A stretch of 64,000 nt of DNA from Amblyomma americanum (lineage: Eukaryota > Arthropoda > Arachnida > Ixodida > Ixodidae), in contig NW_027526669.1 of NCBI RefSeq assembly GCF_052857255.1, positions 62,001 through 126,000 of the forward strand, read 5' to 3'. Positions 63,101-64,000 of this stretch are shown here, piece after piece. A model generated the notes under the pieces. That model saw only the letters and a list, made by a program, of their open reading frames with translations, searched no databases and had not been told where the DNA came from. Both the position numbers and the translations under genes were made by a program. Within the stretch, counting starts at the first letter, position 1, and each line of letters begins with the position of its first letter.

Positions 63101-63747
63101 TTTACAAGTCCTCGAAGAGTAGACGAGAGAAAGGTGTAAACTTTTTCTCTCAGAACTGCGCGAAAACTTGTATTCCGGCTCAAAAAAACGGGATGCATCG
63201 TTTTAGATCGAAACTAGCAACATTCACGAGCATCGATTTTACAAGTCGTCGAAGAGTAGACGAGAGAAAGGTGTAAACTTTTTCTCTCAGAACTGCACGA
63301 AAACTTGTATTCCGGCTCACAACAACGGGATGCATCGTTTTAGATCGAAACTAGCAACATTCACGAGCATCGATTTTACAAGTCGTCGAAGAGTAGACGA
63401 GAGAAAGGTGTAAACTTTTTCTCTCAGAACTGCGCGAAAACATGTATTCCGGCTCAAAACAACGGGATACATCGTTTTAGGTCGAAACTAGCAAGATTCA
63501 CGAGCATCGATTTTACAAGTCGTCGAAGAGTAGACAAGAGAATGGTGTAAACTTTTTCTCTCGGAACTGCGCGAAAACTTGTATTCCGGCTCAAAACAAC
63601 GGGATTCATCGTTTTAGATCGAAACTAGCAAGATTCACGAGCATTGATTTTACAAGTCGTTGAAGAGTAGACGAGAGAAAGGTGTAAATTTTTCTCTCAG
63701 AACTGCGCGAAAACTTGTATTCCGGCTCAAAACAACGGGATACATCG
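60190..63747 (+). repeat. Terminal HOR unit 4 with internal 9-monomer duplication (3,558 bp)
   Basis: The interval equals about 17 plus 9 monomers. AAGATATGCGAGC near 61,579 recurs near 62,814 (1,235 bp), AAGGGAATGG at 61,209 recurs at 62,441, and AAGCTT at 61,085 recurs at 62,317. Each half has a pair of GGGATGCATCG monomers, the second with GCTCACAACAACGGG, not seen in units 1-3. The CTCTCATAAC mark of earlier units is CTCTCAGAAC here. Confidence 0.85.
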
Positions 63748-64000
63748 TTTTATATCGAAACTAGCAAGAGTCACGAGCATCGATTTTACACGTCGTCGAA
63801 GAGTACACGAGAAAAAGGTGTAAACGTTTTCTCTCAGAACTGCGCGAAAACTTGTATACCGGCTCAAAAAAACGGGATACATCGTTTTAGTTCGAAACTA
63901 GCAAGATTCACGAGCATCGATTTTACAAGTCGTCGAAGAGTAGACGTGAGAAAGGTGTAAACTTTTTCTCTCAGAACTGCGCGAAAACTTGTATTCCGGC

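Larger units (their letters stand above)
1..64000 (+). repeat. Tandem satellite array, ~137-bp monomer, fills the window
   Basis: From the first base to the last, the same unit of about 137 bp repeats head to tail. Recognisable landmarks in every unit, in order, are CTCAGAACTGCGCG, TGTATTCCGGCTC, a C/A-rich stretch, CGGGATACATCG, TTTTAGATCGAAAC, TAGCAAGATTCACG, AGCATCGATTTTAC, GTCGTCGAAGAGTAGACG, GAGAGAAAGG and TGTAAACTTTTTCT. Counting the consensus gives 137 positions, and distances between diagnostic variants are multiples of about 136.6 (956, 1366, 2189, 2873). All units read are in one orientation. No unique sequence, mobile element or gene interrupts the array. Known biology: long satellite arrays with HOR structure are typical of eukaryotic centromeres and heterochromatin. 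Centromere identity here is inference, because no chromatin data or flanks are present. Confidence 0.98.
51800..64000 (+). repeat. Terminal HOR array, 16-18 monomers per unit
   Basis: The marker TTTTATATCG lies at 53,214, 55,539, 57,728, 60,190 and 63,748, giving intervals of 2,325, 2,189, 2,462 and 3,558 bp, or 17, 16, 18 and 26 monomers. Other ordered markers include AAGGGAATGG, AAATTTTGCTC, AAGATATGCGAGC, AGCAATATTC, CTCTCATAAC, GGGATGCATCG with AGCAACATTC, ACATGTATTCC, TAGACGTGAG and CGATGAGTACACG. The array runs off the right edge of the window, so its length is unknown. The left edge is at about 51,800, where the 2,325-bp offset match begins. Confidence 0.9.

Noticed and set aside
1..64000. 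CRISPR array
   Set aside because: The period is regular, but there is no short conserved repeat alternating with unique spacers. The whole 137-bp unit is conserved, and there is no cas gene.
1..64000. CENP-B box (TTCG-N4-A-N2-CGGG)
   Set aside because: TATTCCGGCTC and the downstream ACGGG look suggestive, but the segment begins TTCCG rather than TTCG and the spacing to CGGG is about five bases too long. The A-run deletions do not fix it, and I saw no match on the other strand.
1..64000. RNA polymerase III internal promoter (A and B boxes) or tRNA-derived repeat
   Set aside because: TAGCAAGATTCA and TAGGTCGAAAC resemble A and B boxes weakly, but key positions differ and their order and spacing do not fit. 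No tRNA-like fold was seen.
1..64000. Telomeric repeats, rDNA or 5S genes
   Set aside because: I saw no TTAGGG- or TTTAGGG-type runs and no recognisable rRNA segment.

Overview
The whole 64 kb is one uninterrupted tandem satellite DNA array. The basic unit is about 137 bp, so the window holds roughly 468 monomers, and every one I read is in the same orientation. I found no gene, RNA gene, transposable element, inversion or unique sequence. Arrays like this are typical of centromeric or heterochromatic chromosome blocks in eukaryotes. The lineage cannot be settled from the window: I do not recognise this monomer as a named satellite, and nothing flanking helps. A plant or invertebrate long-read centromere or heterochromatin assembly is my best guess, and it is only an inference.

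The consensus monomer, phased to start at CTCAGAACTG, is about 42% GC with 11 CpG dinucleotides. It contains two short inverted repeats and several A/T tracts. Monomers carry linked sets of diagnostic substitutions and small indels, so they can be sorted into types. These types recur in fixed orders, which gives higher-order repeats (HORs).

Layout: (1) 1-10,975 is an older-looking, more mixed block. It contains a 14-monomer duplication (about 1,960-2,850 and 3,878-4,771) and a 21-monomer, 2,873-bp tandem duplication (about 4,790-7,660 and 7,661-10,533), then a third partial copy. (2) 10,976-15,190 switches abruptly to a seven-type HOR (types a-g, 956 bp), including a 10-monomer, 1,366-bp duplication. 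(3) 15,190-19,995 is a different module, P. (4) 20,000-33,216 is mainly 956-bp seven-monomer HOR, interrupted near 25.0-27.3 kb by a mosaic and by a second copy of the 19.2-20.3 kb segment. (5) 33,217-46,525 is a tandem duplication of about 7.1 kb, in which each copy starts with module P. (6) 46,190-48,925 is two copies of a 10-monomer, 1,368-bp unit. (7) 48,926-51,800 is a mosaic transition. (8) 51,800-64,000 is a long HOR of 16-18 monomers (2,189, 2,325 and 2,462 bp, then a 3,558-bp interval with an internal 9-monomer duplication).

Some open reading frames of 60-206 codons occur on both strands. They are by-products of the repeat: 137 is not a multiple of 3, and single-base monomer variants remove the one recurrent stop codon. 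I annotate no protein-coding gene. The biological content is the nested repeat architecture: monomer, dimer, 7/10-mer, 16-21-mer and about 52-mer duplications, consistent with repeated unequal exchange or replication-based amplification on different scales.
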